Source of the DNA: Deltaproteobacteria bacterium
Lineage (GTDB): Bacteria > Myxococcota_A > Polyangia > DRWM01 > JAAZOP01
Direction of reading: 5' to 3'
NCBI GenBank assembly: GCA_016218815.1
Contig: JACRCX010000037.1
Location: 1-64,000, forward strand
Length of the DNA: 64,000 nt
Below the pieces are notes generated by a model. It saw nothing but the letters and a program-made list of their open reading frames with translations. It did not search any database and was not told where the DNA came from. The position numbers and the translations under genes were made by a program. The first letter of the stretch is position 1. Every line of letters starts with the position of its first letter. Shown here in pieces: positions 48,856 to 58,068 of this stretch.

Positions 48856-49117
48856 GACGCAGCTCCGCCAGGAAGTCCCTGGTCGGCCGGACTCGTCCGG
48901 TACATGTGTCCTTCTCGCCCTGCGCGAGCTGCGCGGCAAGCTCCAGCGCGCGCTGCATCTCCTCGTACTCCTCCGGGTCCACGAGCACGGCGCCGGCTCT
49001 TCCGCGGACCATGATGACGACCGGCCGTCGCGTCCGATGGACGTGGTCGAAGATCCGTTTCGCGTCCTTCTTCAGCTCGGAAACGGATCGGATGTCCTCG
49101 GTGATGTTGATGGCCAT
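48833..49117 (-). CDS. Phd/YefM-type antitoxin
   Basis: 94 residues; ATG 49117 has GGAGGG eight bases upstream. The N-terminal Phd/YefM DNA-binding fold is clear (NITEDIRSVSELKKDAKRIF, RRPVVIMVRGRAGAVLVDPEEYEEM), followed by an acidic helix and a short C-terminal toxin-binding tail. The gene overlaps the start of a RelE/ParE toxin gene that is now broken, so this is an orphaned antitoxin. It probably still represses its own promoter. Confidence 0.87.
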   Translation of the reverse strand: MAINITEDIRSVSELKKDAKRIFDHVHRTRRPVVIMVRGRAGAVLVDPEEYEEMQRALELAAQLAQGEKDTCTGRVRPTRDFLAELRRGKAVPR

Positions 49118-49142
49118 GAACAATCCCTCCGTGGGTACGGTT

Positions 49143-49172
49143 GAAGGTATCATGGAAGGTACTTCCTGTGAA
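49143..49172 (-). promoter_or_regulatory. Promoter and candidate operator of the Phd antitoxin gene
   Basis: On the minus strand TTCACA, a 17-base spacer and TACCTT, placing the start of transcription ~20 bases upstream of the ATG. The spacer contains the palindrome GGAAG-TAC-CTTCC. On the plus strand GAAGGTA occurs twice, 12 bases apart (49143 and 49155). This is a plausible autoregulatory operator. Confidence 0.5.
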
Positions 49173-49288
49173 CCATCGCGAGTCTCCCGGCACTGTTCCG
49201 GCCAAGACCGACCGGGCTCGGTCGCAGCTCCGAGGGCCGATTCCCGGTGGCGCAGCCGGCGTGGTATTCTCAGACCGGCGGAGAGTGA

Positions 49289-52200
49289 ATGGCCGGTACG
49301 GATCGAAAGCCGGCGGTGTTCGGCGGGCCGCGCGACGGCGGGCGCGGGCGGTGGGGTCCGTGGTTCATCGCGGCCTGCCTGGCGTCCTGGTTGATTTCGG
49401 CCGGAGCGCGCGCTGCCGACGCCGCCGACCCGTGCGTACCGCCCGAAGTCGAGGCACAGCTCGACGATTGCGCAACGCTGCTCCCGCCTCCTCCTCCTCC
49501 CGTGTCGCCGCTGACGGTCGCGGAGTGGTGTGCCGCAGGGGCCGGGGTGGACGGCCCGGTCGTCGCGCGAAAACGAGCGCCGCCGGCGCCGACGATCGTC
49601 AGCGAGTGGCAGCGGCGACTGGGTTGTGCGGACGATCCGGACTCGGCAGACGGGCAGGCTCTCGATACCTTGCTCGTGGAAACCAGCCGCGCCTTGGAAG
49701 ACCGGCCGGAAGCGGATCCGGCCGACCCCGATGTGTACTTCCAGCTGGCCGAGCTGCAGCTGGCGGCCGCACGGGAGCAGGCCTGTGCCGCGCTGGATCT
49801 CGATGCGCGCTGTCGCCACGACGACCCCGGGCCCGATGGCGAGCAGGATCCCCGCTGCGAGCGGCGGTCTGCGGTCCGGCAAGAGGCGAGCGACCTGGTC
49901 GACCACGCCGTCGAATCGTCCTACCGGCTGACCCAGGACTTCCCCGAGTCGAAACGGATGGACGAAGCGCTGTTCGGCTTGGCCGTAGCATTGGAATGGC
50001 AGGCGCGGCTCGCGATGGACGAGGCATTGGGCGCGCAGGCCCGCCGGAACTCCCGGACCGCGTTGTCGGAGCTCGTCTCGCGCGAGGAGCCGTCGTCGCT
50101 CGCGGACTTCGCTCGCGTTGCTTTGGCCGACTCCGCGTGCCTGGAGGATCCCCAGTGGGCGATGGAGCAGTACGACGCGCCTCCCCCGACCGGCGGCGCC
50201 ACGGTTCCGGCGGAGATGCTCTACTCCAAGGCATGGTGTCTCGCGCGGCAAGGGAACCTGGAAGACGCAGTGGACGCGTTCCACGAGCTGCACCGCGTGA
50301 TCCGGGAACAGCCGGACAGGCCCCGCGCCGCCGAGCTTGCCGTCGCCGCTACCGTCGATGCCGCGGCGCTCCTGCTGGCCGAGCTGGACGAATGGCGTGC
50401 AGCGGCATGCCTTCCGGATGCAGATGCGGAGGCCAGCGCGCGGTCCGCCGCACGCATCGCGTCGCTTCTGGCCGACACGGCGATGCGCCGACAGGCTGAC
50501 CTCCCAGCGGAAGGTGAGCGATGGCGCTTCGGTGGTCCCGAGACGGACGCCGTCCTCAAGATGTTCGACGCCTTCCTCGCCTCTTTCGGCGAACCCGCTT
50601 CACCCTGGTTCTTCGATCGTCTCGAACGACCGGACGGCAGGGAGTCACCCGCGCCGACCGTTCTTGAGCTCCGTCTTGCACGCGCCGGGCTCTTGGAGCG
50701 AAGCGAGCAGTGGCATGAGTGCGGCGAGGCGTTCGACGGGGTGTTCGACGTCGATCCGAGCGGTCCCCTGGCCCAGCAGGCGCTACTGGGAGCAGCGCTG
50801 TGCTATCAGGGCGACCGGGAGAGATTCCTCGCCCGCCTCGAGGAACCCGGATGCCGTGGTCGGCCGGCCTTGGCCGGCGGTCCGCGGTCCCGGCTTCGCC
50901 ACGACTGCGAGTATCTCACCGGGGTGGCTTGGGTCCCAGGTGAGCTTGGGTTCGTGGACGAGAACGTCGAACGGGCGCTCCACCGATACACCTGCTTTGC
51001 CGATCCGCCGGATCGGACCGCGGAGTTCGCGCTGGCGCGCGCGCGGGTTTACGACGAAGGAGACCGGATCCCGGAAGCAGCGGCGCTGTACGCGCGAGTT
51101 GCCGAGGAGTACGACCAGTCGGACGATCCGGACGAGCGCCGCATCGCCGTGGAGGCGCAAGGGGCACGCTTGGCTACGCTTGTCGAGCTGGCGTGGTTCG
51201 CGGTGCGGGTCCCGGACTCGCGCCCCGGTAGGCGTTACAGTACTGACTCGCACGATGCGCCCGCCGACGCACGCACACCGATGGGCTGCATCCAAGATCT
51301 GCGGGACTTGGCGCCAACACTTCGATCCGAGGGATTTCCGGACGCCGATGCCGTGACGGCGCCCTCTGCGGACCCGGACTGGGCGGCCTGGGCCGCCGAG
51401 CTCCCTGCAGTGGCGCAGTTCGGAGGTTGCCTCGCGGACGTGGCCCGGCTTCGGCACGCGCTCGACGTGTCGAGCGCCGCAGAGCTCGCCGGTCTTGTTG
51501 CCGACCTCGCCTCGGGCGGGTCCTGCCGGGCGGAGTTGCTGCAGGCTACCTGGAGCGCGACCGGGGGGAGTTGCGTCGCCGCCGACACGGCGTTCGCACT
51601 GGCCGAGACCATCGCCGAAATCGGCTTCCCAGACGGTGCGGCTGCCCGGTACGAGCAGGCCGCGCGGACATGGATCGGCGCCGAGCAATGGGAGGAACGG
51701 ATCGTTCCGTCGCTCGTTCGTGCGATCGACATCCACCTGGCCCTCGGGAACACCGAGCAGGCCTTGCTCGACATTGCCCTGCTCGACGAGAACCAGGACG
51801 AGTATCCCCGCTACAGCACGGCGGTCGCCGTCGCCTGGTTCGAGTTCGGGGACGGTCTCGCCGCGAATCGCGCCTGGGAGGCACTGACCGAGCACGACAC
51901 GGTCTTCCTCGAGCGGTACGCCGAGGGCGCCGGGAAGGACCGCGAGCTGCGCGCCATGGTCCGCCTTGCCCGGGCGTGGCGCGAGCGGTCGCTCTGCGAT
52001 CCGGACGAAGACCGCCTCGAGGTGTTGCGCGCTTGCCGCAACGCCCGCGAGCAAGCGGCGGAGTGGGCGTCCAAGGCGGTCGAGCTCGCCGGACTGCCGT
52101 TTCCGCCTGCCACCCTCCAGGTCGCGGGCGACGTTCCGGCGCCTGAGCGGGAGCAGACGCGCACGGCTCTCGATCTCGCGCTCGGCATCGACGCCGACGT

Positions 52201-52999
52201 CCATCGAGGCGTCTACGTGGAGACGGTCTTGCGTCCCGCCGTTCCGACCGCGGCCGCCGTCGGTCCCGACGCCCTGGCCACGCAGCGCACGTCCCTGGCC
52301 GCCGAGGCCCTGGCGGAGGCGCGCTTCCTTCTCGGGGAACTCCTGTTCGAGGAGTTCATCGCCGAAACCGTGCCCGCATTCCTCCCGCAGGATTGGCATC
52401 CCGATCCGGACGACGTGACCCGGTGTGTCCAAGCCGGCGGTTTCTCTGGCTCGGAATGCCTGGCGCTCAAGCGCTACGAGCTTTGGACCCGCGAACGATT
52501 CGTCCCGTTCCTCAAGGACCACTTGGTCAAGCTGGCCGACACGCGCCGCCAGTGGGCGGCCATCGCCTGGCTCGATGCTCCGGACTGGGCGGTGGCCGCC
52601 GCCGCGCGCGTCGGCGAAGCGTACCTCTACCTATGGCGGCAGATCCTCGACGTGCCGCCGTCGCCGATCCCGTCCGACATGGTGGACGAGCTCTCGCGCG
52701 ACCTTGCCGGAACCGTCGCGGACGTGGTCGAGCCCATCCGCAACGATGCCATCGATGCGTTCGTTCGTTGCCGCGAGCTTGCCGCCCGCGAACAAGCAGG
52801 TGGATTCCTCGCGGCCTTCTGTTCCCGGCAGTTGGAAAACCTGGACCCCGAACGCTTCGTGGACCTCCACGAGGCGTACGCCGGGATGGTGCCTCCGCCC
52901 ACCCATCACGCCGTGCCGGACCTGGACCTCGGACCGCTGGAAGTGGACGGCGGCGGGCCGACGAGCGGTCAGCCGACGCCGCACCAGTCGAGCCGCTGA
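49289..52999 (+). CDS. Large exported alpha-helical (TPR-like) periplasmic protein
   Basis: 1236 residues. ATG 49289 has GGAG upstream; the export signal ends GARAAD. The mature protein is almost wholly helical with repeating TPR-like pairs (DVYFQLAELQLAAAREQACAA, DEALFGLAVALEWQARLAMD, KAWCLARQGNLEDAVDAFHELH, RVYDEGDRIPEAAALYARVA, LARAWRERSLCDPDEDRLEV). A Pro tract (LLPPPPPPVSP) lies near residue 70. There are scattered Cys, and no catalytic motif. It resembles the long TPR proteins of Myxococcota envelopes, some of which belong to gliding or adhesion machines; assignment to those is speculative. A single gene, convergent with the next. Confidence 0.75.
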   Translation: MAGTDRKPAVFGGPRDGGRGRWGPWFIAACLASWLISAGARAADAADPCVPPEVEAQLDDCATLLPPPPPPVSPLTVAEWCAAGAGVDGPVVARKRAPPAPTIVSEWQRRLGCADDPDSADGQALDTLLVETSRALEDRPEADPADPDVYFQLAELQLAAAREQACAALDLDARCRHDDPGPDGEQDPRCERRSAVRQEASDLVDHAVESSYRLTQDFPESKRMDEALFGLAVALEWQARLAMDEALGAQARRNSRTALSELVSREEPSSLADFARVALADSACLEDPQWAMEQYDAPPPTGGATVPAEMLYSKAWCLARQGNLEDAVDAFHELHRVIREQPDRPRAAELAVAATVDAAALLLAELDEWRAAACLPDADAEASARSAARIASLLADTAMRRQADLPAEGERWRFGGPETDAVLKMFDAFLASFGEPASPWFFDRLERPDGRESPAPTVLELRLARAGLLERSEQWHECGEAFDGVFDVDPSGPLAQQALLGAALCYQGDRERFLARLEEPGCRGRPALAGGPRSRLRHDCEYLTGVAWVPGELGFVDENVERALHRYTCFADPPDRTAEFALARARVYDEGDRIPEAAALYARVAEEYDQSDDPDERRIAVEAQGARLATLVELAWFAVRVPDSRPGRRYSTDSHDAPADARTPMGCIQDLRDLAPTLRSEGFPDADAVTAPSADPDWAAWAAELPAVAQFGGCLADVARLRHALDVSSAAELAGLVADLASGGSCRAELLQATWSATGGSCVAADTAFALAETIAEIGFPDGAAARYEQAARTWIGAEQWEERIVPSLVRAIDIHLALGNTEQALLDIALLDENQDEYPRYSTAVAVAWFEFGDGLAANRAWEALTEHDTVFLERYAEGAGKDRELRAMVRLARAWRERSLCDPDEDRLEVLRACRNAREQAAEWASKAVELAGLPFPPATLQVAGDVPAPEREQTRTALDLALGIDADVHRGVYVETVLRPAVPTAAAVGPDALATQRTSLAAEALAEARFLLGELLFEEFIAETVPAFLPQDWHPDPDDVTRCVQAGGFSGSECLALKRYELWTRERFVPFLKDHLVKLADTRRQWAAIAWLDAPDWAVAAAARVGEAYLYLWRQILDVPPSPIPSDMVDELSRDLAGTVADVVEPIRNDAIDAFVRCRELAAREQAGGFLAAFCSRQLENLDPERFVDLHEAYAGMVPPPTHHAVPDLDLGPLEVDGGGPTSGQPTPHQSSR

Positions 53000-53046
53000 C
53001 GCGGGGTGGGCGTGCGAGGCCGGTGCCCGACTCCTCTCGCCGCCGC

Positions 53047-53083
53047 CCTCTGCGTCTCTGCGTCTCTGCGCGAGAATTCCCCC
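53047..53083. repeat. CTCTGCGTCTCTGCG dispersed repeat, copy 2
   Basis: CTCTGCGTCTCTGCGTCTCT then GCGCGAGAATTCCCC, the reverse complement of the element at 25190-25230, here between two convergent genes. Confidence 0.75.
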
Positions 53084-53087
53084 GATT

Positions 53088-53732
53088 TTACAGGTGCAGC
53101 GCGAGCGACAGTCCCCACCCGGGCCTTCCGCCGTCCGATGGGAAGTAGGCGAGCGACGGGGAGAGCGTGGCGGCTTCGTCGATCGTGGGGGAGAAGGAGA
53201 TCATCTCGGCCGAGCCGAAGGAGAGCGCGACGGCGACGATGCCGCCGACGAGCGCGAGGCCGCCCGCGCCGGTCGCGACCGACGCGCCGATCAGCCAGTC
53301 CCGATCCGGCTTGTCCTCCGACGCCAGGGTCGCGACGCCCCACGTGCCGACGCCCGTCGCCGCGGCGCCGACGACGATGCCGATGATCCCCACCGCCAGC
53401 CAGCTCCCCGAGTCGTCCTCGACGAGCCAGTGCTGGAGCCCGCCCTCCGCCGCCACCTCGAACTCGTGGTCCCCCGCGTGCAGCGTGTAGTTGCCGTTCG
53501 TCAGGCGGAAGCGGCACGGGGTCCGGCAGTCGCGCTCCGGGATCCGTCCCGGACCCCCGTCGACGATGCGGATCGACAGGCCGGTGTCCTCGGATGAGAA
53601 CGACAGCTCCGTCTGGCCGACGGTCGAGGTCTCCTCCGGGGGGCCGGGCGTCACGTCGGCCCACTGCGCTGCGGCCGGGCTCGCGGCCAGGGCCGTCGCG
53701 AGGAACGCCGTCATCCTACCCATCCGCACCAT
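53088..53732 (-). CDS. Exported PEGA-like protein with two membrane segments
   Basis: About 214 residues from ATG 53732 (GGAAGG upstream). The export signal ends PAAAQW. A small beta domain (~30-105: ELSFSSEDTGLSIRIVDGGP, RFRLTNGNYTLHAGDHEFEV) resembles PEGA domains, which decorate myxobacterial surface proteins. Two hydrophobic segments follow (SWLAVGIIGIVVGAAATGVG and ATGAGGLALVGGIVAVALS). The C-terminus is strand-like and ends LALHL. Function is unknown. Confidence 0.72.
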   Translation of the reverse strand: MVRMGRMTAFLATALAASPAAAQWADVTPGPPEETSTVGQTELSFSSEDTGLSIRIVDGGPGRIPERDCRTPCRFRLTNGNYTLHAGDHEFEVAAEGGLQHWLVEDDSGSWLAVGIIGIVVGAAATGVGTWGVATLASEDKPDRDWLIGASVATGAGGLALVGGIVAVALSFGSAEMISFSPTIDEAATLSPSLAYFPSDGGRPGWGLSLALHL

Positions 53733-53830
53733 CGTCCACCTTCCCGTCCCGACAAGCCCGACCATCGACGCCGGCTCGCCGACGGGTATTCCCTCCGGTG
53801 CGGCCACAGTAGCACGAGTCGTCGGTCGGG

Positions 53831-54781
53831 TCAGGAAATCGTGCGGACGAGGCGCCAGCACCGGTGCACGAGCCGGTTGCGGTACTCCTCCGGGACGGTG
53901 CGCGACGTGATCTCCTCGACGGAGGTGCCGGCGAGGCGGTCGAGCTGCGGCTCGAACCGCTGGTGGCTCGTCGAGAAGTACAGCACGGCGCCGTCCGCCA
54001 GGATCTCCAGCACGGCCTCGACCAGCCGGCGATGATCGCGCTGGACGTCGAAGGGCGGCGCGCCGGCGCCCGTCGAGAACGACGGAGGGTCGCAGACGCA
54101 CAGGTCCCAGGTCTGCCGCGCGCGCTTCGCGCGCGCCAGGAACGGCTCCACGTCCGCCTCGACCAGCTCGTGCTCCGGGGCCCACAGCCCGTTGCGCTCC
54201 AGGTTGTCGCTCGCCCAGAGGAGATAGCTGTCCGAGCGATCCACGCTCGTCGTCCGGGCCGCCCCGCCCGCCGCGGCGGCGCAGGTGAACGAGCCGGTGT
54301 AGGCGAAGAGGTTCAGGAACCGCTTGCCGCGGCTCTCGGCCCGCACCAGCCCCCGCGTCAGCCGGTGGTCCGGGAAGAGCCCGGTGTCGACGTAGTCGTC
54401 GAGGTTGACCAGGAAGACCAGATCCCGTTCGCGAACCTCGAGGCGCCGTCCGGCCGAGCCGAGCTTGCCGTAGCGCGGCCCCTCGGCCGGCCTCGTCCGC
54501 CGTTTCCTCACGTGCACGCGCTCGGGCGGGATGTCGAGCGCGGCGGCGGCGGCGTGTGCGAGGGTCCCGACGTAGTCGTCGATTTCCGCCGTCTGCGTCC
54601 GCTCGTACTCCGCGACGACCAGGTGGCCTTCGTACCAGTCGACCACCGCCCGCACCTCGGGAATGTCCCGGTCGTACAGCCGGAAGGCGCCGATCCCCGC
54701 CCGCTCGAACTTCGGCCCCAGCCGCGCGAACGCCTTGCGCACGCGGTTGGCCAGCATTTCGGCGTGACGTGCAGCGTCCAC
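53831..54781 (-). CDS. RlmK/RlmI-type class I rRNA methyltransferase
   Basis: About 316 residues from GTG 54781, which shares a base with the preceding TAG (TAGTG); ATG 54757 is the alternative. The N-terminus MLANRVRKAFARL ... FRLYDRDIPE matches the start of the RlmK half of RlmKL. LVNLDDYVDTGLFPDHRLTR, the SAM motif LNLFAYTGSFTCAAAAGGA and the catalytic CDPPSFS follow. Family members methylate 23S rRNA (m7G2069 in E. coli RlmK). No N-terminal THUMP/RlmL half is present. It is the last gene of the dUTPase/ATPase operon. Confidence 0.88.
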   Translation of the reverse strand: MDAARHAEMLANRVRKAFARLGPKFERAGIGAFRLYDRDIPEVRAVVDWYEGHLVVAEYERTQTAEIDDYVGTLAHAAAAALDIPPERVHVRKRRTRPAEGPRYGKLGSAGRRLEVRERDLVFLVNLDDYVDTGLFPDHRLTRGLVRAESRGKRFLNLFAYTGSFTCAAAAGGAARTTSVDRSDSYLLWASDNLERNGLWAPEHELVEADVEPFLARAKRARQTWDLCVCDPPSFSTGAGAPPFDVQRDHRRLVEAVLEILADGAVLYFSTSHQRFEPQLDRLAGTSVEEITSRTVPEEYRNRLVHRCWRLVRTIS

Positions 54782-57558
54782 TACCCGAGCAACCCCTTCA
54801 CCCGATCCGCCATCGCGCTGCCCTGGAGCGTGAAGAGTTGGAGGGCCTCGGCGAGCGGCGCGCGGGCGTCGACGGCCAGACCCCGTGCGCGCAGCGTGTG
54901 GCCCCACGAGTGGAGCGCCTTGGCCAGCTCCACCTGGTGGCCGATGTTGCGGAAGATCTCGATGCCGCGCCGGAAGCAGACGTCGGGCGGGTCGGCGCCG
55001 GGCGGCGTTCCCGCCGAGGCCCGCACTTCGCCCATCAGCACCCACGCCAACCCCTTCGATTCCTGGTTGCCGATCTGTTCGGCCAGGGCCAGGGCGTGGT
55101 CGGCATAGACCGTCGCGCGGTCGTTGCGTTTTTCCCAGATCGACAGCCGCGCCACGTTGCGCTGGATCTCGCCCAGCGCGCGCCGGTCCTCCTGTTCGGT
55201 CGCCATCTCCATGGCGCGGCCGAGGTTCCTTGCCGCGTCGTCGAGGCTGCCCATCCAGAACTGGATCTCGCCGACGTTGTTCAGGAGGTACAGCTCCATG
55301 CGGCGGTCGGCGCCGGCGGCGAGCTGCAGGCCCTCCTGGAGGTAGCCCAGCGCGCTGGGGAGGTCCCCGCGATCGAAAGCCAGGACGCCCAGGACGTTCA
55401 TGGCCTGCGCCAGCTCCTCCTTGGCCGCCGAGCCCTCGCCGAGGCGGAGCGCCTCCTGGGTCTTGGTCGTCGCGCGATCGAGCAGTCCGGCGGCGCGGTC
55501 GAGCATGGCGAGGTGCAGGAGGGCCAGGGCGGTGCCGCGGTCGTCCTCCAGCTCGCGGCGCAGCGCGAGGGCCTCGCGGTGGCACCGCCGCGCTTCGTCG
55601 TACTCGCCGAGCAGGTAGCGCAGGGAGCCGAGGTCGGTGAGGGCGGCGGCGATGCCGACCTGGTCGCCGCAGAGCCGGAACAGGCGGAGCGCCTCTTCCA
55701 GATCGCGGAGGGCGGCGGCGTAGTCGCCGCGCGCGCGGCTGACGCGGCCGAGCTTGGAGAGCGCCACGGCGACCTTGCCGGGCGTGCCGAGCGCCCAGGC
55801 GTGGCGGAGCATCTGGCGGAACGACTCCTCGGCCGAGTCGTACCGCCCCATCGCCACATGGACGGTGCCCAGCTCGTGCAGCGTGGCCACCCGCAGCGAG
55901 TGATCCTCCGCGTCCAGGAGGTCGAGCTTGCGGCGGTAGAGGGCCACGGCGCGGTCGTAGAGCGTGCGCTGCCGCGCTTCGTCCGCGGCCTCGCCGTAGC
56001 GCTGCGCCGCCAGGGCCGGCGCGCCGCCTTCGGCGAAGTGCGCCGCGATGGCTTCCAGGAATCCCGGCTTGTCCGCCGCGCGCACGGCCAGCCAGCGCGC
56101 GGCGGCCTGGTGCAGCCGCGCCCGCGCCTCGGCGGAGAGCGTGCCGGTCACGAACGCGCCGAGCCCGTCGAGCGCGAAGACGTACTCCTCGGTACCGGAG
56201 AACTCGCTCTCCTCCTGGCGCATGAGGAACCCCATGCGGCAGAGGTTCGCGAGGCGTCCGCGGACCAGCGCCACGTCTTCCGCGTGCCGGGACTCGAAGT
56301 CGGACTCCGGCGTCGCGGCCGAGCGCCTCGCGCGTTCCAGCGCGACGACCGCCTCGTCCCAGACGACGTCGCCCATCACCGCGGCGGCCTGGAGGGCGTG
56401 GCGGTCGGGCGCGCTCAGGCTTTCCCAGTACACGCCGGCGAGCGCCTCGGCCGTCTTCGCGCCCAGCCGCTCGCCCACGGCGGTCGGCTCGACGTGCGCG
56501 ATCCCGTCCGCGCGGCGGACGGCCTTGGACTGTTCGAGCGAGCGCAGGACGTCGAGCGCCCGGCCGGGCTGTCCCTGCGACAGGCGGTGGACCAGCGACA
56601 GGAGGTCGCGCGAGGGGGTCGCGCCGAGCGTCGATTGCAGCAGCGCGGCCATGTCCTCCTCCCCGAGCGGCTCGACCTCGAGCACCTCGGTGGGGATGGC
56701 CGAGGAGAAGATCGTCCCGGTATCGACCTCGCGCGCCGTCGCCAGCCACCCGACCGGGACCTCGGCGAGGCGGCGGACGAGACCGGCGAGCAGGAAGCGG
56801 CCCTCGTCGGTGGCGCGATCCAGGCCGTCGAGCGTGACCAGCAGCGGGTGCTGGGCGACGTCGAGCTGGAGCGCCTTGGCCAGGGCGTCGAGGTACGGCG
56901 AGGGGCGGCGCAGGACTTCCTCGCCGCCGGGTGCGGCCGCGCCGCGGACGCCGCCGAGCACTCCCAGCCGCGATTCCAGCTCGGTCGTCTCGGCGGCCGA
57001 CAGTCCCGGCGCCAGCTCGCGCAGCCGGCGCGAGAGGCGTCGAGGCAGCGAGGTCGCGTCGTGGCGATCGGTGAGTCCTTCGCCGGCCCAGCGTTCGACG
57101 AGCCTCTCGATCGGCGCGAGCGGCTCGCGGGCCCCGGGGGGGAGGCGGACGTCCAGGCGTGCCGCGTTCGTCGAGGAGGCGAGGGCGCCCGCGCCGGCGG
57201 CCAGGAGGGCGGACTTGCCCGCGCCGGAGGGTCCATGGAGCAGCGCGGCGGCAGGCGAGCCCGCGCCGAGGGCCTGGTGCAGATGGGCGTGGATCCGGTC
57301 GACCAGCTTGCGGCGGCCGCGCAGCGCCAGCAAGGGCGGACCCTGGACGGTGCCTTCGACCTCGGTGTCGTCCCCGGCCTCGGGCTTGTCGGACGGCGGG
57401 GAGGTCGTGCTGCGCGAGTCACGCGCGGGGACGACGGCGGGGTGCACACCGGTGCCCGGCACGGTGAAGCCCAGGACGACGCCGCAGACTTCGCACCGCC
57501 GCCGGTCGGTCCAGACGGCCTCGCCGCACATCGGGCAGCGGACGACGGGATGCAGCAC
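54781..57558 (-). CDS. Zinc-ribbon AAA-type ATPase with TPR repeats (STAND-like)
   Basis: 925 residues from GTG 57558. A zinc ribbon lies at C8-C11 and C22-C25. A P-loop ATPase follows: Walker A GPSGAGKSAL (~residue 110), Walker B PLLVTLDGLD, and a sensor-like VGWLATAREVD, as in AAA_16/STAND regulators. A winged-helix-like linker (~360-470) precedes ~10 TPR units (for example VATLHELGTVHVAMGRYDSA, AALTDLGSLRYLLGEYDEAR, YLLNNVGEIQFWMGSLDDAA) to the end. Such proteins are usually signal-responsive switches. The N-terminal zinc ribbon gives no output activity. Seven bases after dUTPase and overlapping the methyltransferase. Confidence 0.82.
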   Translation of the reverse strand: MLHPVVRCPMCGEAVWTDRRRCEVCGVVLGFTVPGTGVHPAVVPARDSRSTTSPPSDKPEAGDDTEVEGTVQGPPLLALRGRRKLVDRIHAHLHQALGAGSPAAALLHGPSGAGKSALLAAGAGALASSTNAARLDVRLPPGAREPLAPIERLVERWAGEGLTDRHDATSLPRRLSRRLRELAPGLSAAETTELESRLGVLGGVRGAAAPGGEEVLRRPSPYLDALAKALQLDVAQHPLLVTLDGLDRATDEGRFLLAGLVRRLAEVPVGWLATAREVDTGTIFSSAIPTEVLEVEPLGEEDMAALLQSTLGATPSRDLLSLVHRLSQGQPGRALDVLRSLEQSKAVRRADGIAHVEPTAVGERLGAKTAEALAGVYWESLSAPDRHALQAAAVMGDVVWDEAVVALERARRSAATPESDFESRHAEDVALVRGRLANLCRMGFLMRQEESEFSGTEEYVFALDGLGAFVTGTLSAEARARLHQAAARWLAVRAADKPGFLEAIAAHFAEGGAPALAAQRYGEAADEARQRTLYDRAVALYRRKLDLLDAEDHSLRVATLHELGTVHVAMGRYDSAEESFRQMLRHAWALGTPGKVAVALSKLGRVSRARGDYAAALRDLEEALRLFRLCGDQVGIAAALTDLGSLRYLLGEYDEARRCHREALALRRELEDDRGTALALLHLAMLDRAAGLLDRATTKTQEALRLGEGSAAKEELAQAMNVLGVLAFDRGDLPSALGYLQEGLQLAAGADRRMELYLLNNVGEIQFWMGSLDDAARNLGRAMEMATEQEDRRALGEIQRNVARLSIWEKRNDRATVYADHALALAEQIGNQESKGLAWVLMGEVRASAGTPPGADPPDVCFRRGIEIFRNIGHQVELAKALHSWGHTLRARGLAVDARAPLAEALQLFTLQGSAMADRVKGLLG

Positions 57559-57565
57559 GGCGCCT

Positions 57566-57958
57566 CTACTTCCCCAGCTTCACCGGGTCGTTGTCCGATT
57601 CGTCCTTCACGGCGTAGCCGGTCTCCTGGCGCTGGAAGTTGACGCGGTTCTTCTTCATGTAGAGCTCGTGCACGTCCGCGGCGGTGAGGCCGGCGACCTG
57701 GGCGAGGGAGACGAGGAAGTGGAGCATGTCGACGATCTCGACCTGGACGTTGGCGCGGTCGTACTTCTGGTACTTGGCCCACCACTTCCAGGGGACGGAG
57801 TCGATCATCTCGGCGGTTTCCTGGGAGAGGGCGCGCGAGTAGTTGAGCAGCCAATTCACCTGCTGCTCCTCGTCCATGGCGTCGGTATCCACGCCGATGC
57901 GCTTGTTGAGCGCTTTCTGGCAGTCGAAGATCTCCGCGAGCATGTCGGTGGGCGGCAT
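57566..57958 (-). CDS. Dimeric dUTPase (all-alpha NTP pyrophosphatase)
   Basis: 130 residues. It shows the all-alpha MazG-like metal sites: ETAEM (ExxE) and VEIVDMLHF (ExxD), plus VPWKWWAKY, typical of the dUTPase_2 family that hydrolyses dUTP to dUMP and keeps uracil out of DNA. It is short compared with trypanosomal and phage enzymes but has the core. First gene of an operon with the TPR-ATPase and the methyltransferase. The nucleotide specificity is inferred from family resemblance. Confidence 0.82.
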   Translation of the reverse strand: MPPTDMLAEIFDCQKALNKRIGVDTDAMDEEQQVNWLLNYSRALSQETAEMIDSVPWKWWAKYQKYDRANVQVEIVDMLHFLVSLAQVAGLTAADVHELYMKKNRVNFQRQETGYAVKDESDNDPVKLGK

Positions 57959-58068
57959 GTGGGCCTCCTGCCGGAGGGACTGTAGATGGGGGGCGGGCGT
58001 CGCACAAGCCGGGCTACGCCGCGCGCGCTGTGCTAGCCTGCGAGTGGAGGTCGGACGGACCGCGGATC

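Noticed and set aside
49289..52999. Assignment to a gliding-motility TPR component
   Set aside because: Length and helical repeats are compatible, but no specific motif or neighbouring motility gene supports it.
53831..56749. Long frame joining the methyltransferase to 2 kb upstream
   Set aside because: The upstream part is Arg/Gly-rich antifold sequence in another frame of the TPR-ATPase gene. The methyltransferase begins at 54781 with its family N-terminus.
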